Positions 47,708-62,300 of a DNA stretch of 64,000 nt are shown piece after piece. Positions within the stretch are counted from its first letter, which is position 1, and every line of letters starts with the position of its first letter. The notes under the pieces are model-generated. The model had not been told where the DNA came from and did no database searches. It worked only from the letters and a program-made list of their open reading frames with translations. The position numbers and the translations under genes are program-made. This stretch comes from Rotaria sp. Silwood1 (Eukaryota > Rotifera > Eurotatoria > Philodinida > Philodinidae). The stretch lies in contig CAJNOP010000108.1 of the NCBI GenBank assembly GCA_905250075.1, forward strand, positions 310,001-374,000, written 5' to 3'.

Positions 47708-50482
47708 TCAAGAGACGACACGCATTGGTGATGATGGGTTTCGAAGATAAACATAAGCACTTGATAAATGTTGTTGTCTATCATTAAATAATGGTCGTGG
47801 AGATGGTGATGACGACATATGACGTATATTGGTTGAATCTGCTCGTAATAAAGGTCGTTTAAAAAGAGGAATGTGCGCTGTGTCTAATGATGATTTATTA
47901 TTATTTGAACGATTGACTGGTGATATATGTGTCGATGTTGTATTTGTATGTTGTTTTAATGTTGGTGATGATGATGGTGATTTTGAAGAAAATAATTTTT
48001 TTGAACGTAATGAAGGCCCTGAGGAATCATTGAATGATGAATGACGACTGAGCTTGAAAGACTTTGATGATGGTGATGAACTTTGATTTGGTGAAGGCTT
48101 TTTATCGTATAAAGAACTACTATTTAATGTTGTTTTATTATGATTATTATTATTATTAAATAAAGTATCACTGGGACGTTTGTCTGAAGAAGATATTGAT
48201 GTTGTTTGAAGTAAGTCATCTTCATCATCACACATATGATTAAATAAATCAGATAAAACAGGAAATATTCGATGACAACGAGTACATGTTCGTAATTGTT
48301 CAATGCCACTTGATAAACTATCTGTATGAAGAAAAAATAAATAAAACAAACTATAGACAAATATATTTATCTATTTAACAATTATCCTTGGCAAGAATAT
48401 TACTAAGGATGAATAATATAAATGTACAAAAACAAATATTATTATTCGTAATGTTTTGACTACTGTAAGTAATGTTGATAATTATTAGCTAGAACAACTA
48501 AAGCAAATTCATGCTACTTACCGCCTACATACTCTATAACATGTACAACATAGCATCAAAAGCATACATAACTATGTAGATCTATGTTTATAAAACATGC
48601 ATGTCTATATAATTATTATAATATATATAAATGAGCATGTGATGCTGAATTAAAAAAGACACAGAACAGGATAAAAATAGGTTTTTTTTTTTTGTTCATG
48701 CTTGAGCAAAAACTAAATCAGAATGTGAGTATATAAAGAGGCAAAAAAATGGACGAAATGAAAGAAATCAAACAACTATTTGGTAGTGCTGTTTTTGTTA
48801 GGTTGTTTCATTTTATTACCGGACGGTGTTTTTGAAGTAGATTGACTATCAACATTAAATGTATTCGATGTTGAATTATTAAAACGTTTTGTACTACTAT
48901 TGCTTGTTGTCTGTTGTTTTGTTCCAAATTGTTTACAAAGTGCTTCATGATCAAGACGATCTGTTAAACGAACATCTTGATGACAGTATGAACATTTTGA
49001 TGTAAATAATTTATCTTCATTCGTATTTGTTGTTACTGTTGCTGATGGTGGTGGTGGTGGATGAGTTCGATTTCGAAAATTAGTTGTTGTTGATCTATTT
49101 GGACGATGTCGACATATAGCTTCATGTTGTAAACGATTTTCAATTGATGTTAATGGCTGAAAACAATATTGACATGCTTGAATTTTTTGTTCATTATTAT
49201 TATTATTATTCATTGCACGTCTTCTTAAACGATGAGCATTTATTGTTGTTGGTTTTGCTTGTTGATAAACATAATTTTCTTCCATATTTTCTTCATCACT
49301 ATCTTTATAATCAAAACGTGATGATGACGTTGTTCGTTTTTGTCTTGGATGATGTCCTAACCATTCAAAATGCATGTCATTAGCTTGTTTAGATGATGAT
49401 GATGGTACATGATTAACATGTATTCGTGTACGATTTATTGTTGGTGGTCTTTGTTGTGAGGCACTACGTAAACGACTTGATGTTGGACGTGAAGTTTGTC
49501 GTGTATTTAAATTTGGAAAATGTATATCTTGAGAATTATTATTATTCAATGAATCATTTAAATCCATATTATGCCAAAAAAGATCATCATTAAAAAATTT
49601 ATCAAATACAACACGTGTTAACATTTCAAACATCATAAATGGATTATCTATACTTGAACGTTGTTGAAATGTTGATGGAAATTTATTTTCTGATGATGTC
49701 GATGATTTATTATCATCATCATTTTCAAATGGCCAATTATTATTCCATTTTGGTCGAGATCTTGTTGCAAAACGTGTTTGACTAGAACGATGTGTTGGTG
49801 GTGCTGAATCAAAATCAAGATCATCTGATCCTATAGAAAATAAAAACGATAAATAAAATAAAAATTATTGTAAATATTATTTTTTTTATTTATTACCTAA
49901 AGTTGAATTTTGTCGATCATGTTCAACATCATCATCATCACCAATTCCATCATCGTCATCATCATTATCTGATGAAATATGACTATTTGTTGAATCAAAA
50001 AAAGAAAAACCTGGCGAATGAAAACGTCTACGAAATGGATCAAAAAATGTATTTGTAAAATGTGGATTTCGTTGATGAAAATTTGTAAATGAATCTTGAC
50101 CCATGCGATGAAAACGAAAACGTGCTGAACGTGAAGATGTTGAACCATCATTTGTTGTTGATGTATTAAATGTAAAATGTGGTTGACCGGGTGCATGAAA
50201 TGATGTTTTAAATGATGTTTCTTGTTTATGTTGATGTGGAGCAGATTTGGTTGTTGTTGTTGTCGAAGATTTTTGTTGTTGTAAATCATATATTCGACGT
50301 TTATCTGCATCACTCAATGTTTCATATGCTTTACTTATTTCTTTAAATGTTTCTTCAGCTGTTGTAGACGAATTTTTATCTGGATGATATTGAAGAGCTT
50401 TTTTTCGATAGGCTTTTTTAATTTCATCATCTGTTGCTGTAGATTTAACACCCAAAATGGCATAACAATCTCTGGCTACCAT
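47708..50482 (-). CDS. J-domain co-chaperone with three C2HC-type zinc fingers (736 aa)
   Basis: Exons 50482-49897, 49830-48820 and 48321-47708 join in frame to 736 residues. The J domain (about 3-70, HPD at 33-35) resembles the DNAJB6/B2 class and should stimulate Hsp70 ATPase. A Ser/Thr/Phe-rich region ([11 protein letters not shown]) and an acidic stretch with [12 protein letters not shown] follow. Then come three fingers: C-x2-C-x12-H-x3-C at about 415-435 (CQYCFQPL), the same at about 475-494 (CSYCHQDV), and C-x2-C-x12-H-x-C at about 545-563 (CTRCHRIF), with Ser/Asn-rich linkers. If the donor at 48818-48819 is not used, exon 2 reads on for 14 codons to a stop at 48776, giving a shorter 546-residue form with two fingers; the shared finger type and matching phase favour the joined form. 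An acceptor about 60-70 nt upstream of the ATG suggests a 5'-UTR intron. Confidence 0.8.
48322..48819. other. intron 2 of the J-domain/zinc-finger gene
   Basis: 498-nt A+T-rich intron, GT at 48818-48819 and AG at 48322-48323 on the minus strand. Its first 44 nt include the in-frame read-through stop at 48776. Confidence 0.6.
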
Positions 50483-53382
50483 TGTTTAGATGTCTGCTGT
50501 TACTTGTCTTACTATCCCAATCACTATTTCAACAATCTCGTTGATACATCTATAAATAGAAAAAAAAAACAATACACGTGATTTTTATTGTAATCGAAAT
50601 AACATAAAACCTATTGATTGAAGAAAGAAACACGTATAGAGCAGATGAATACCTACATAATGCGTCTATATAGCAAACAAGTAGGCTTATTAATTAATAC
50701 TGAAGGTTAAACAAAAAGAAAAAGAAAAAGAAACCATAAATGAATGAAGATGCAAAGAAAAAAAAAATGGATAAAAAAAACGAAACCATGCATATAAGTA
50801 TGTACATATAAATATGACATACGTACTTATCAGATATTTTAGTCTTTGTTTGATAGTAGTGATACGAGAGTCAAGGCTCATAAACAATCAGACAATAATA
50901 TCAACAACAATCTCATTGTCAAAATGATCCTTACATATAAAAGCTTAACACAACAACAATAATATATCATATTTTGCTCAAATAAAAATAATGATGCCCT
51001 TAACAAGACAATCATGAAGGGATTGGGTGCAACAAGAGATAATGGAAAAGAGAAAAATACAATCATAGCACAACAATGATCTTCAACAATAGCAAACGAG
51101 CAAGAAGAAAAGTAAAGAATAACTTGAGAAAAAGAGAATGGTATATGTAATGGAATACGCTTGTCATATGATCAATCGTACCCATGAGATTCAAAGCACA
51201 ACGATTAGCCTAACTTATCATTGTAGTGCGTATCTTTTCTGTTAGCTCTTGATGAACTTCTTTCATTTCTTGTCTTTCTCTTCTCTTTTTTCTTTCTTTC
51301 TTTTTTTCTTCCCTAACCATCCATCCGGTGTTCGAGGTCAACCTAAGCATGTCCGCCCTTGGCTGATACTGATGATGGCTTGGCGAAATTCTGTTTTCCT
51401 TGCTCTATTCTCTCGCTCTCTAACTGTAATTATAACATATCCAAATAAATGGAGAACGATACATGAAAAAGAGCAGAACCATTTTATATATACAGATTTT
51501 GTTCGCTTCTATTTTCTTTTTTTTTTCTCTCTCTCTCTCTTTCTCTCTCTAACTGATTATTACATAATCTTAAATGCATTTTTTTCACAAACATATACAG
51601 GTGAAATCTAACCAAAGTGTGACAAGTTTGAATTTGTTATATTATAACGACAAATGATAAAGAAAAAAAAATGAGAAGAATAATGATAATATTACTTGTA
51701 AACCTAATTATATCAGCGTAAAAGTCAAATGATCGGTTTACATTTTTCGACAATAAATGAAAAGAAAAATCTCGTACTTTTTATTGCTAACCGCATTTGA
51801 GCCTAACGCTTTAGTTGTTGTTCTTCTCTTCTCACTCACTCTATGTTGTTTAAACTAAGGTCATATGAGTGAGTGAATGACAACAATTCAGACCCTTTTC
51901 CTACAGCATTGTGTTGCAGTAAAAAAAAAAAACGAGTCGAGGAATGAGAAGAAGAAAGCAATGAGACACAGAAGAGAAGAAAGTCAATCTCAGCATATAC
52001 ATTCATTTGTGCAACTCAATAGAAGACGACGATGAAGTAGTATGATGATCGACGACACAACTGTTGCTGCAACGGATGTTATTTTGTGATTGGAAGAAGA
52101 GAATAGATTTCTTTTTTTTTTCTCTTTCATGCACTTTTCTTTTTTGCTTCATCTTTTCGTTTACATACATATATATATTTATTTGTGCAACCATAAAATA
52201 ATAGTGAACCTCAAGAAAAATACATACATATATATATATATATTTTGTTTTTATTTAAAATTGATGGAATTATTAAGTTTCTTTTCTTAACGTACATTCA
52301 TTAGTGTCAAGCAAAAAAAAAAAGAAAAAAAAACGAATAAGATAAATAATTGATTATTACATCATTTATATTGTAGTTTAAAAAGACATCAGACGATGTT
52401 TATCATTGCTCGTTATAGATACACAAACCGTAGAAAAAGAAACGATACAATAACTAAACATCTGTCAAGTGCTCGGATGTATGTATATTGTCAAAAAAAA
52501 GTTCGATACATTACTCTTTCATTTCTCTCATCACTTCACACATGATTGCGTGAACAGCAAAACAAAAATGACTTTTTACGTTCTCTACTACTTTTTTTTT
52601 TTTTTATTTTGATTAATAGCAATGATACAAGACTCACATACACCGTTTAACACACACCAACGAGGTATATTTGTGTTTTTTTTTTTCCGTATAACCAAAT
52701 GGAAGAAAAGAATAGGCAATAAAATAACTTTTAGTTGTCATGACAGCTATTAGTTATATAAATTAGATATTGATAGAATCTCAATTATATGGATTTTCTT
52801 TTATAATGAAAAAATTTGTCTTCTATAAGAAATCAAAAATATAAATGATTTATGAACATTTGAACATGTCAAAAGTGACATCTATAGAAAAAACACCAAA
52901 GATCTTCTATTTCTTGATTAAATTTCATTGATAAAATATTAATTTATAAACTAATTAATAAAAGTTTATCATATTTTTATGTCTATTTCAATTAGATAGA
53001 TTCTAGTAATAGAATATCCTTGAATTGCTAAGAATTTTTTATACACTATATTGACCTGATGCGAAAAAAAAACGGGGAAACATCTCGAGGAGGCATGAAA
53101 AATTAAATCATGGTTATTGACACATTCAGTCGTCATGCTTGTAATCATTTCTTTTTAAAAAAAAAATTGATTTCTCTTTACATTGATTAGTAATCGAAAC
53201 ATTTGTGTAATATTTTTTTTCTTTTAGATCTATTTTTTCCCTTGTTTTTTTTTTCTTATTATATTAATATATACATATGTAAATCATTGTCATGGAACAG
53301 TGCACTATTGATACTTATCAATGTTATGTATTATTGTAATTGTCTTCTATTCTATTTTATCAAATAAATTTTTCTTCATTCA
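50483..53382. promoter_or_regulatory. divergent upstream region between J-domain gene and zipper protein gene
   Basis: 2.9 kb between two divergent genes, so it should hold both promoters and 5' untranslated exons. It contains a (CT)n microsatellite at about 51526-51551, an (AT)n run at about 52228-52242 and many A- and T-runs. The 120-codon frame at 51249-51611 is driven by CT/T-rich sequence and lacks protein-like content. No basic-region exon for the downstream leucine zipper was found here. Confidence 0.45.
51526..51551. repeat. CT dinucleotide microsatellite
   Basis: A run of CT dinucleotides of about 26 bases with one T interruption, noncoding. Confidence 0.8.
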
Positions 53383-56300
53383 ATGGTTGAACCAGATAAA
53401 AAAGGTTTTTATAGAAAAATAAATCATTATGTTTTTTTTTCTCTCTTGAAAAACAAATTTTTATTTAGATCATAATAAAACAGCTGATCTTGAAGATACA
53501 GTTCGAAATCTTCGAGAAGAAAATGCAAAACTTCTACAATTACTTCGTTCTCGTATGTATACGAAAAAAACAAATATAATGTTTTCATTAACTTTCTTTT
53601 TTTTTTTATAGAAGGACTTTTACTTGATTCTTCAACAAATCAAAATGGAAAATCTAATGATACAATATTTCCAATAACAAATCAACAAAAAGATTCAACT
53701 AATTTAACATTTGATCATTCCGATGTAACATTAACAACAAATTCAATAAATACAACAAATCAAATTAATCATCAACATATTAATAATCATGGTTCAATAA
53801 ATCAACAAACATATAATGGACAAACAATACATGGTAATCAATCAAATATAACACCAAATTTTAATACAGTTATACAAACAACATCACAACCATTTGTACA
53901 AAATAGTTCAAATACACTTGTACAAAATAATACAAATTTAATTCAACCAATTAATTTAGTCAATTTTAATAATGTTAGTTTAGATTCTATACAATCATTT
54001 TTTGCATCACAAAATAATGTTGTTTATTTATCTCAAACACCATCATCATCATCAGCTTCATCATCATCAACAACAACAACAACAACTACAGCTGTACCAA
54101 AGTCTATTATAACAAATACAAATGTAAATGAATCATTACCATCAAATATACATAGTATTTTACCTTCAACATCATCATCATCATCAATTGAACAAAAATT
54201 ATCATTATTACATCAACATCAAGAATTAGTACCGGTTATACCGAAAATAAAAGCTGAACATTATGAAAGTATGACAAGACAATTATCATCAACAACAAAT
54301 AATGATACAACAAATTTAATGGATAGTGATTCAAATGATGGAAAATATAAATATCCAAGACCTATTCGTCCTAAACCATCATCAAGAACGAATTCTTTAC
54401 GAGTAAATTAAGAATAGGATTTGTTTAAGACATCTAAATCCTTTTTATAAGTCAATTTTCATATAACTTTCCGAAAATATTCAACTAATGAAAAAAAAAC
54501 AAACAAAATTCGCGACGCGTCATTTTACTATATTGAAAAGATTTTTGAGAGTTATAATGCAGGAAGAGGTTTTTTAATTTTTTGGGATGAGTACAAATTC
54601 GAAGGCGAATGAATTTGTTTTTTATTAAATAAAAAAAAAATACCTAGTTCACTAAAGCGAACGCTATTAAAATGAAATTTTTCGTAATTTAACAATTAAT
54701 GCAATTATACATATCGTGAAAAACGTGTGAACATTTTCTTTTTTTTGTATATGTAACTGAAGGACTTTCGGATATGACTGTCAAATATAGATATATTGAT
54801 GTATCAGTTAAAAATCTATCTAGAATCCTATCAAATGACCTTCTAACTACTACGTAACGACCTATTCGCTGCAGGCTTCTAGATACTTATCATGATTTTT
54901 GAAGAAATATTTTCTAAATTAGGATTCGCTCTTATGAATTTTCAAAATTAGAATATCTCAAAGAATCAAACATATTTATTCATCGTTTTTTTAGAAACAT
55001 CGAATTTTTTTTTTTTTTCGACACAGCGGAAGTCTTCAATCATATGAAATATCTGATATAGTGTATATTGATTTAAATCGATTAATTTATGAACATACTC
55101 ATTTTTTTTTTTAATGAATTATATGTTCATTTTAAAAACTATTGAATTGAGAGTTAGCGATTTGGATGATATCGAATATTACCATGAGAAACTCTCTTAG
55201 ATCTTTATTTGTGAGTTTTTTAGAAAACAAATTTTCGAGAACTAAAAACTTTTTGATTCGTTCAGATTACAGAGTGTATATTGGGTCATCTAGAAGACAG
55301 TAATCTTTTTCTGTTTGAAAACGGTTTCTTTTTTGTTCTTCTACAGGTCATTTCAATTTTTCGTTTCTGTTATATTTTCATTTTTGAAAAATCAAATTTT
55401 TGATCAAAAAGACGTTTCGTATAGAAAGAAGCTTTTGATAAAGAGTACAACTAATTTGAATATATTTTGGCAACTTCGAAAAGAAACTTATTAAAGTTAA
55501 TAAATAACCTATTGGTTCATCATTCAATGAGTTTTTTTGAGTCTTTGAAAAATCTTCTTCACTAGTTTCGAACATAAATATCAAGATAAAATTTCTAAGT
55601 CTATATTTGGAAACTGCATAATATACTGATTCTAACCAATAGCTTTTGACTGTTTGGAAATACTTTTAAGCTAGCGGAAACTAAATAAATATTTTGTCTC
55701 AAAATTTTCAGCTCGCCTGTTAGACGTAGATTCAAAGATGTAGCCAGGAGTTTTTCATGGAGTACACACCAGCAGGAATATAATTTTTTGTTTCGAAAAA
55801 TAGGTTTTTATCCATACTTTCCTTTTACTATTTTTCTGGCTTAGCTAGTGTATTGACATTCCTTGTATCACCTGTACATTGATTGATCCTTTGTTTACCT
55901 ACAATGCATATAGCTGTCACACACAATTATAGTATGACATTAACGCTATGGCTTATAGCGCATAGCTTTATTCATATACATTTGTACGAAAACAAACGTC
56001 AAGTAGTACAAGCTTGTATATCATAATTTCGTTATCGTACACAATAGAGTTGAATCATAAGCGGTCATAACGACTTTTCTGAAAAATTTTTCTTCTTTTC
56101 TTTGATAACCAAAGCGTTAATAGGCGTTCTCTTGACGATACTGGTGCATGAAATGAGCCATATATATATTTTAATAACACTAGCTCAAGGTTCCCGATTG
56201 TTTTTGGGAGTGGGGAGGGGGGCTACGAATTTGGCAGAAATAACATTGACTTTCTGCAAGAAATTTCACAGAAAGCATCTTTGGTTTAACTTTATTCCAG

Positions 56301-59300
56301 CAAATGCAGGAGCTTTCTACTGAACTGAACTTTAATAATTTCGCATAGAGTATTATCAAAAATTATGCCAGAAAGTCTGAAATTTGGGGGGGAGGGGGGA
56401 AGCCTCTCCCCTAATCGGGAACCCTGCACTAGCTACAACTGACAGATATGGCCTATATTGATATTGTTTAGTGATAACTCTAGAAAGTCCTTCGTAGTTT
56501 TGTTAATATGGGGGTTATCAACTCGGGTGAAAGTGGCAGTGACTTTACCTTTGTAATAATATCGAGCTTTCTAGAAAATTATTTAGAACCTTATGGGAAT
56601 GCGTAGCAGAACGAATATGTCAGTGGCTTAAGTTCTGTTTCTTATCGATACTCTTCATTCGAGCATATTTTCATTTCTAAAATGACACTATTTAAATATA
56701 ATCTAGGCTTATAATTCTGGTGTTGTTAATGGAAAAAAATCCTCATCATCAACAAAAAAAAATGTTCATACATTGTCGTCATCATCGTTTGTTAATAATA
56801 ATAATAATAATAATAAGTCTTCAACAGTATCAATATTTTCTTCTTCAACATGTTTACCTCCATCATCAACAACAACAAATTATTTATCACAATCATCATC
56901 ATCAGATCATCAAATTGATTTATCATCAAAATTAATTCATTCAAAATCTTTAGATTTATCAACAACAAGTCTTCCAATAACAGGAAATAAAAAATCTAGT
57001 AAAACTCGTATACCTAATCGTAATAAAAAAACATCTGTATCATCAACGATTCTATCTTCAAATAATTCCACACTTGTATCAATAGCACCAAATAATAGTC
57101 GACCATTAGCACCAGCAATAGTAAATGTTCAACGTTTAGTAACATCAAATAATTCAATAACAAAACGTTCAACAACAAATAAAAAACAATCAAAACGTAA
57201 TACAAAAACATTTATTCATTCTCATAGTGAAAATATTTTACAACAAAATTCATCATCACCAATTAATTCATTTGCAGAATCTATATCTGGTTTATTAGAA
57301 AATTTTGATCAAGAATTAATTGCATCAAATTTTTTATCACAAACAACAACCAGTAATTTATTAACAGATGAAAATAATTCAATTATTTCATCAGATCATA
57401 TGGATTTACAACATATTGTTAATAATAATACTATACAACAAGAAACTTATCAATCACTAACAACAACAGCAATATCAATGCCAACACTTGATGAATTTAA
57501 TAATCGACTTGAAAATGAAACAATATTAACAAATCAAACAATAAATGATGTACAAATAACACATGATTATAATGTTGAAAATGAACATATAACATCATTT
57601 ATAAATGAAGAAGATATGCGTTTTGTTGAAATGAATTTTGATGAAAATATTTTTTTAAAACAATTTGATTTAGATGATCCAGGTATTAAATTAAATGTGC
57701 ATTCAGATCAAAATATTTTTGCTAATATTTTAACTAATAATAATAATCATAATAATAATGATTTATTACAACAACAAAATCAAATTAATGATCAATCCAT
57801 AATACATCAAAATCAATCTCTTCCTCTTCCTCTTCCTCTTCCTATTTATTCAGGTTCATCCTTAATTAATAATAATGTTTTTACAACTCTTGTTCCACTC
57901 GGTTCACAACAGCCAACATTAAAAACAAATGCATTTAATAATAATAGTAATAGTACAATATATTTATTACCAGAAGAAGGTGTTCAATTGACGTAAGTAG
58001 AGTATTAAATTACGTACTATTGATTCAGAGAATTCTCAGAATCGTTTATTTATTTTGTTTAGTTATGATTTTTATTGAAAATTTTGGGAGTAATAAATCG
58101 GAGGAGGAATTTACGGTTTCACTTTATTGACCAATGACTCAGTATAGTTAATGTACATTGATTTATTGGAATGCATCGCTACAAATAGAGCAGAATTTCC
58201 TGGAGTTGTTGTCTCAATGTTGAAGCAAACACGAATGTCGTTTTAGTCGATGACTCACTACGCAGTATTTAAACCAATAATACACATCACTAGATTGAAT
58301 ATTATTAATTAGAATCTTCGAGGACTTTTTCCCTTGGATTCCACTATTAATTTAATGAGTGTAATACAGAATAGATTTGGAATTTTAATTAAAATTTGGC
58401 TTTGGATTGATGCTTGGACAAGACCAATATAAATAATTTGAAATTCATTCACTAATATTGAGACGTCAATGATTTATATTATTTTTTGTCTAAGACTAAA
58501 ACCAAAAACTAAGGACTAGTTTTCGAATCCTATGATAGTTTTCTGGTTGTCTTGCACCTCTATTAAAGTAGATCTGTATTGATCCTATCTCTGTATGATT
58601 AAAAAAAACAAAAGTCTAAAAGGCTTTAGGCTTGTACCGTACTGCTGAGAAGTTATGTCCATCGTATTGAATTTTTAACTTGAGAAAAACTTTGATGACT
58701 TTCTATTAATTACGTAGTATATCTATTCATATGCAAAGTATCAGGCCAAAATTTTGCATTTAGATTTTTTTCGGTAATATCTTGTTGTGTTTAAAAAATT
58801 CATTGAAATGCTTAGTACTCTTCAACAGTGCGTCATGATCTATATATCTTTAGATTCTTTTTAAAATCATTGAGACTTATCAGTAATTTTGAAATCAAGC
58901 CAAACGATATCCAATGATTCAAGATTTGTACTTATAATTATTCATTACCACATAGAATGTAAGCAATGAGAATAATAGCTCATTCTTTGATACTATCGCA
59001 TGCGATCGTATCTCGTATCCTTGTAGAAAATGATCTCATACTAACTAAGGCTAAAACATATTCTAAGAATGTTCATGTCCAGATGTCTTCAAGGCCTAGC
59101 TATGCTTGTTTTTGCCGAATTTTCGCTTCGTGCTTCGGTATTTTCTAAAAAAATTAAATAATGAAATTTCGATCTGAAAATTTACTAAAATGGTCATACT
59201 TGCACTCCTGAGATTCACAGGCACGAATACTTTTAAGACTTTTCTAGTCTTACGAAAACCTTCTTGCAGGTTCAAGATGACCTGAAACGACGAATTGAAG

Positions 59301-62300
59301 TTCGAATAGTTCCCCTTTGAAGAAAATCCATATGTTCTATTATTGGTACAAGGTATTTTTCTCATTCAAAACATTACTATAAACTGCAATTGAATATTTC
59401 ACTAATTGAAGTTTTTCTTAAGTTCTCTCAAAAAAAAATCCTTTTTCAAAACTATAAAAAATTATTCATTAATTTAATTAATTCATTTATTTTTTTTTAA
59501 GTGCTCGTCATATTGAACCAAGTCAAGTAGCAACATATGAATCTGTACAATATCAAGATATACTCGATGATTTAGTTATGGTTACAGATCAAGATGCATT
59601 GCGACATGCGCAGGCTACAGCCATCGATGATCCATCTGTTGTATCAACAGATTTTTCATTTGTATTACTTGAAGCTGCTAATGAAATAATGAAAAATACA
59701 AATATTCAAATTGTTGAAGAAAATCCAACAGCATTTACTGAATTACAATATCTTTATCCTATTGAACAAGAACAAACAAATTTAGAAACACAATTAGAAA
59801 CTTATCAAAATAAACAACAAAATGAAACTGAACAACAACAACAACAACAATTGCACCAACAACCAATTGTTATTCTTGAAAAATTACAATCTGAGATATT
59901 ACAATCAACAAATCTAACAGAAAATGTTCTTAATGATTCAATTAATGATATACTACAATATAATCAAATACATTCACCTACTGATCATGAGCAATCAACA
60001 ATAGAATTAATAACACCAATAAAAAGTTTTTCAAATGATCGATTAACAAAATCGCCCAATAATAATAATAATAATAAATCGCCTTTATCATTAACACATA
60101 CATATAATCATGAACAAACATCTTCATATTCTCCTATATCAGATACATTAGCAATATCAATAAACTCTCTTCAACAACAAACACAATCAATTGAACCACT
60201 GATAAAATCATCTACTATATTTGAACTAATATCATCACCATCAAATCCTTCATCACCCATTCATAAAGAAATTATTCTTGATTCAGGTCATTTGAATGAA
60301 TTAAATTATGACAAGATTAATTCATTAAATAATAATCATGATAATGATGATGAAATTGAAGAACTACTACGTGAAACAACAAATAATAACAATAATATTT
60401 CTCAATATGAAATTATTGAAAATCAAGGACAAACATCAATAAAAAATCCAATTATTATTGATAATATTGATCAATTAATTGAACAAATTGAACCTTCATT
60501 AATAATAACAAATACAAAACAAACAGAATTATTTGAACAAACATTTCTACGTTATCAAGAAAAATATTATTTAAATTTAAAACATCAACAATATTTACAA
60601 TTAAAAAATTTAACAATTCCAATTGTGAGATTACAACTTCCAATACAAAATTTTTTTATCAAAGAACTCGAAGAACAATCACCTGAACAACCTATTGAAC
60701 AAGAACAAATTGAACGTCCACCATTAAAAATAACTATACGAACAAAATTACCAAAAATAAATTCACTTGAAGATAAAGTTCAAAATAAAAAAATTCATAA
60801 AATTAAAAAGAAAAAATCTTATCATCATCAATATAAAAAGAAGTCTAATAATAATAATAATAATGATAATGATAACAATAATAATAAATTAGAAACTGAA
60901 TATGCTGGTTTAACACGTTTTGAACAACCATTAGCACAATTATATCATCAACCATCACCACCAACATCTGCTGAAACAGTAATATCTAAAACTGAAATAT
61001 TAACATCACCATTATCAACTTCACAACAAAATGATTTACAGACACCAACAACAAGTGTTCATTCAGGTTTTATGATTAATGAACAAACACCACCATCAAG
61101 TATAATATCATCTATTGAACATAAACAAAGTCCACCACCATTATTAATTAATCAAACTAAAAATGAAAAATTAAACACAAATTATTCACATTTACTTAAT
61201 TATGATAATAATAATAATACCAATGATGATGATGATAATGACGATCATCATCATCATCATCAAAATAATAATACATTTATAACACCACCACCTGAAATTG
61301 ATATAAATTTAATGCAACAAAAATCTAATACATATGAAAATTTTTGTCCATTTTCAAATAGTCCAAATAAGAAAAAACATCATCATCATCATAGAAAATC
61401 AAGTGTAACAAGTAGTACAAGTAGTAAATCATTAAACAATCTTGATTATGCTATTGATGCACAAGAACTTGAACCTGTTTCACCAACACCATTATCAACA
61501 ACAAAACAAAAACATTCACATAATCAATCATCATCATCATCATCTAATTGTAATAATACATCACCATCTTATTATGAACATCAACAACAAAAACATGTTA
61601 AAGATCATCATTCAAAAAAATCATCAAATCGTTCATCAAGAATAACATCATCACAAATTCATCAACAATCACGTTCAGTAGTAAATCATAATTATCGAAC
61701 ATCACAAGAACCACCATTAATACCATCTATATTACCGGTACCACCACCACCAATACATATTGATCCATATGCTCAAGCATATCATCCTTTTGCACCACAT
61801 GTACCAGCACCACCACCATCAGCATTTTTTAATTATCCATTTCCACATCCATTTCTTAATCCACATCCATCAACAACATCAGCTCATTTTCATCCTCATT
61901 CTATGAAATATCATCATCATATTCATCCAGCTCATGCATATCCACCACAATATCCTTATCATGCTCATTTACAAAGGCAACAACAGTATAATAATTCCAA
62001 TTATATGTGTAAGTTTATAACTGTTTTTTTTATCTTTTCAGCCCTATTGTTTGACTAGCTTTTGAGATATCGAAAACTTACTAGCATTTATCAAATGAAC
62101 ATCATCTTAGTCAAAAAAAAATGATATGACATCTGAAAACGATTTCTCGTCAGCCGAAGAAAATTTGTGAATTGCCCAAGGTATCATATATTTTGCTGCT
62201 AATGTTTATCATAATCATATGAGAATATAATAATGAAAACCTTGAGAGAAAATATTCATAGGCTAAATATTGTCAAGAATACTTCATGAGAACTTGAACA

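Larger units (their letters stand above)
54403..56706. other. 2.3-kb intron of the zipper-protein gene
   Basis: GT at 54403-54404 and AG at 56705-56706. It contains a dispersed repeat (about 55318-55680) and a hAT-like element (56186-56426), listed separately. The remainder is A+T-rich without exons. Confidence 0.65.

Noticed and set aside
48776..48819. end of the J-domain protein at 48776 as the main C-terminus
   Set aside because: A good GTAATA donor at 48818-48819 is phase-matched to an acceptor leading into a third finger of the same type; kept only as a possible alternative form.
51249..51611. 120-codon plus-strand frame
   Set aside because: Driven by CT/T-rich simple sequence (Phe/Ser/Leu runs) between two promoters; no support as a gene.
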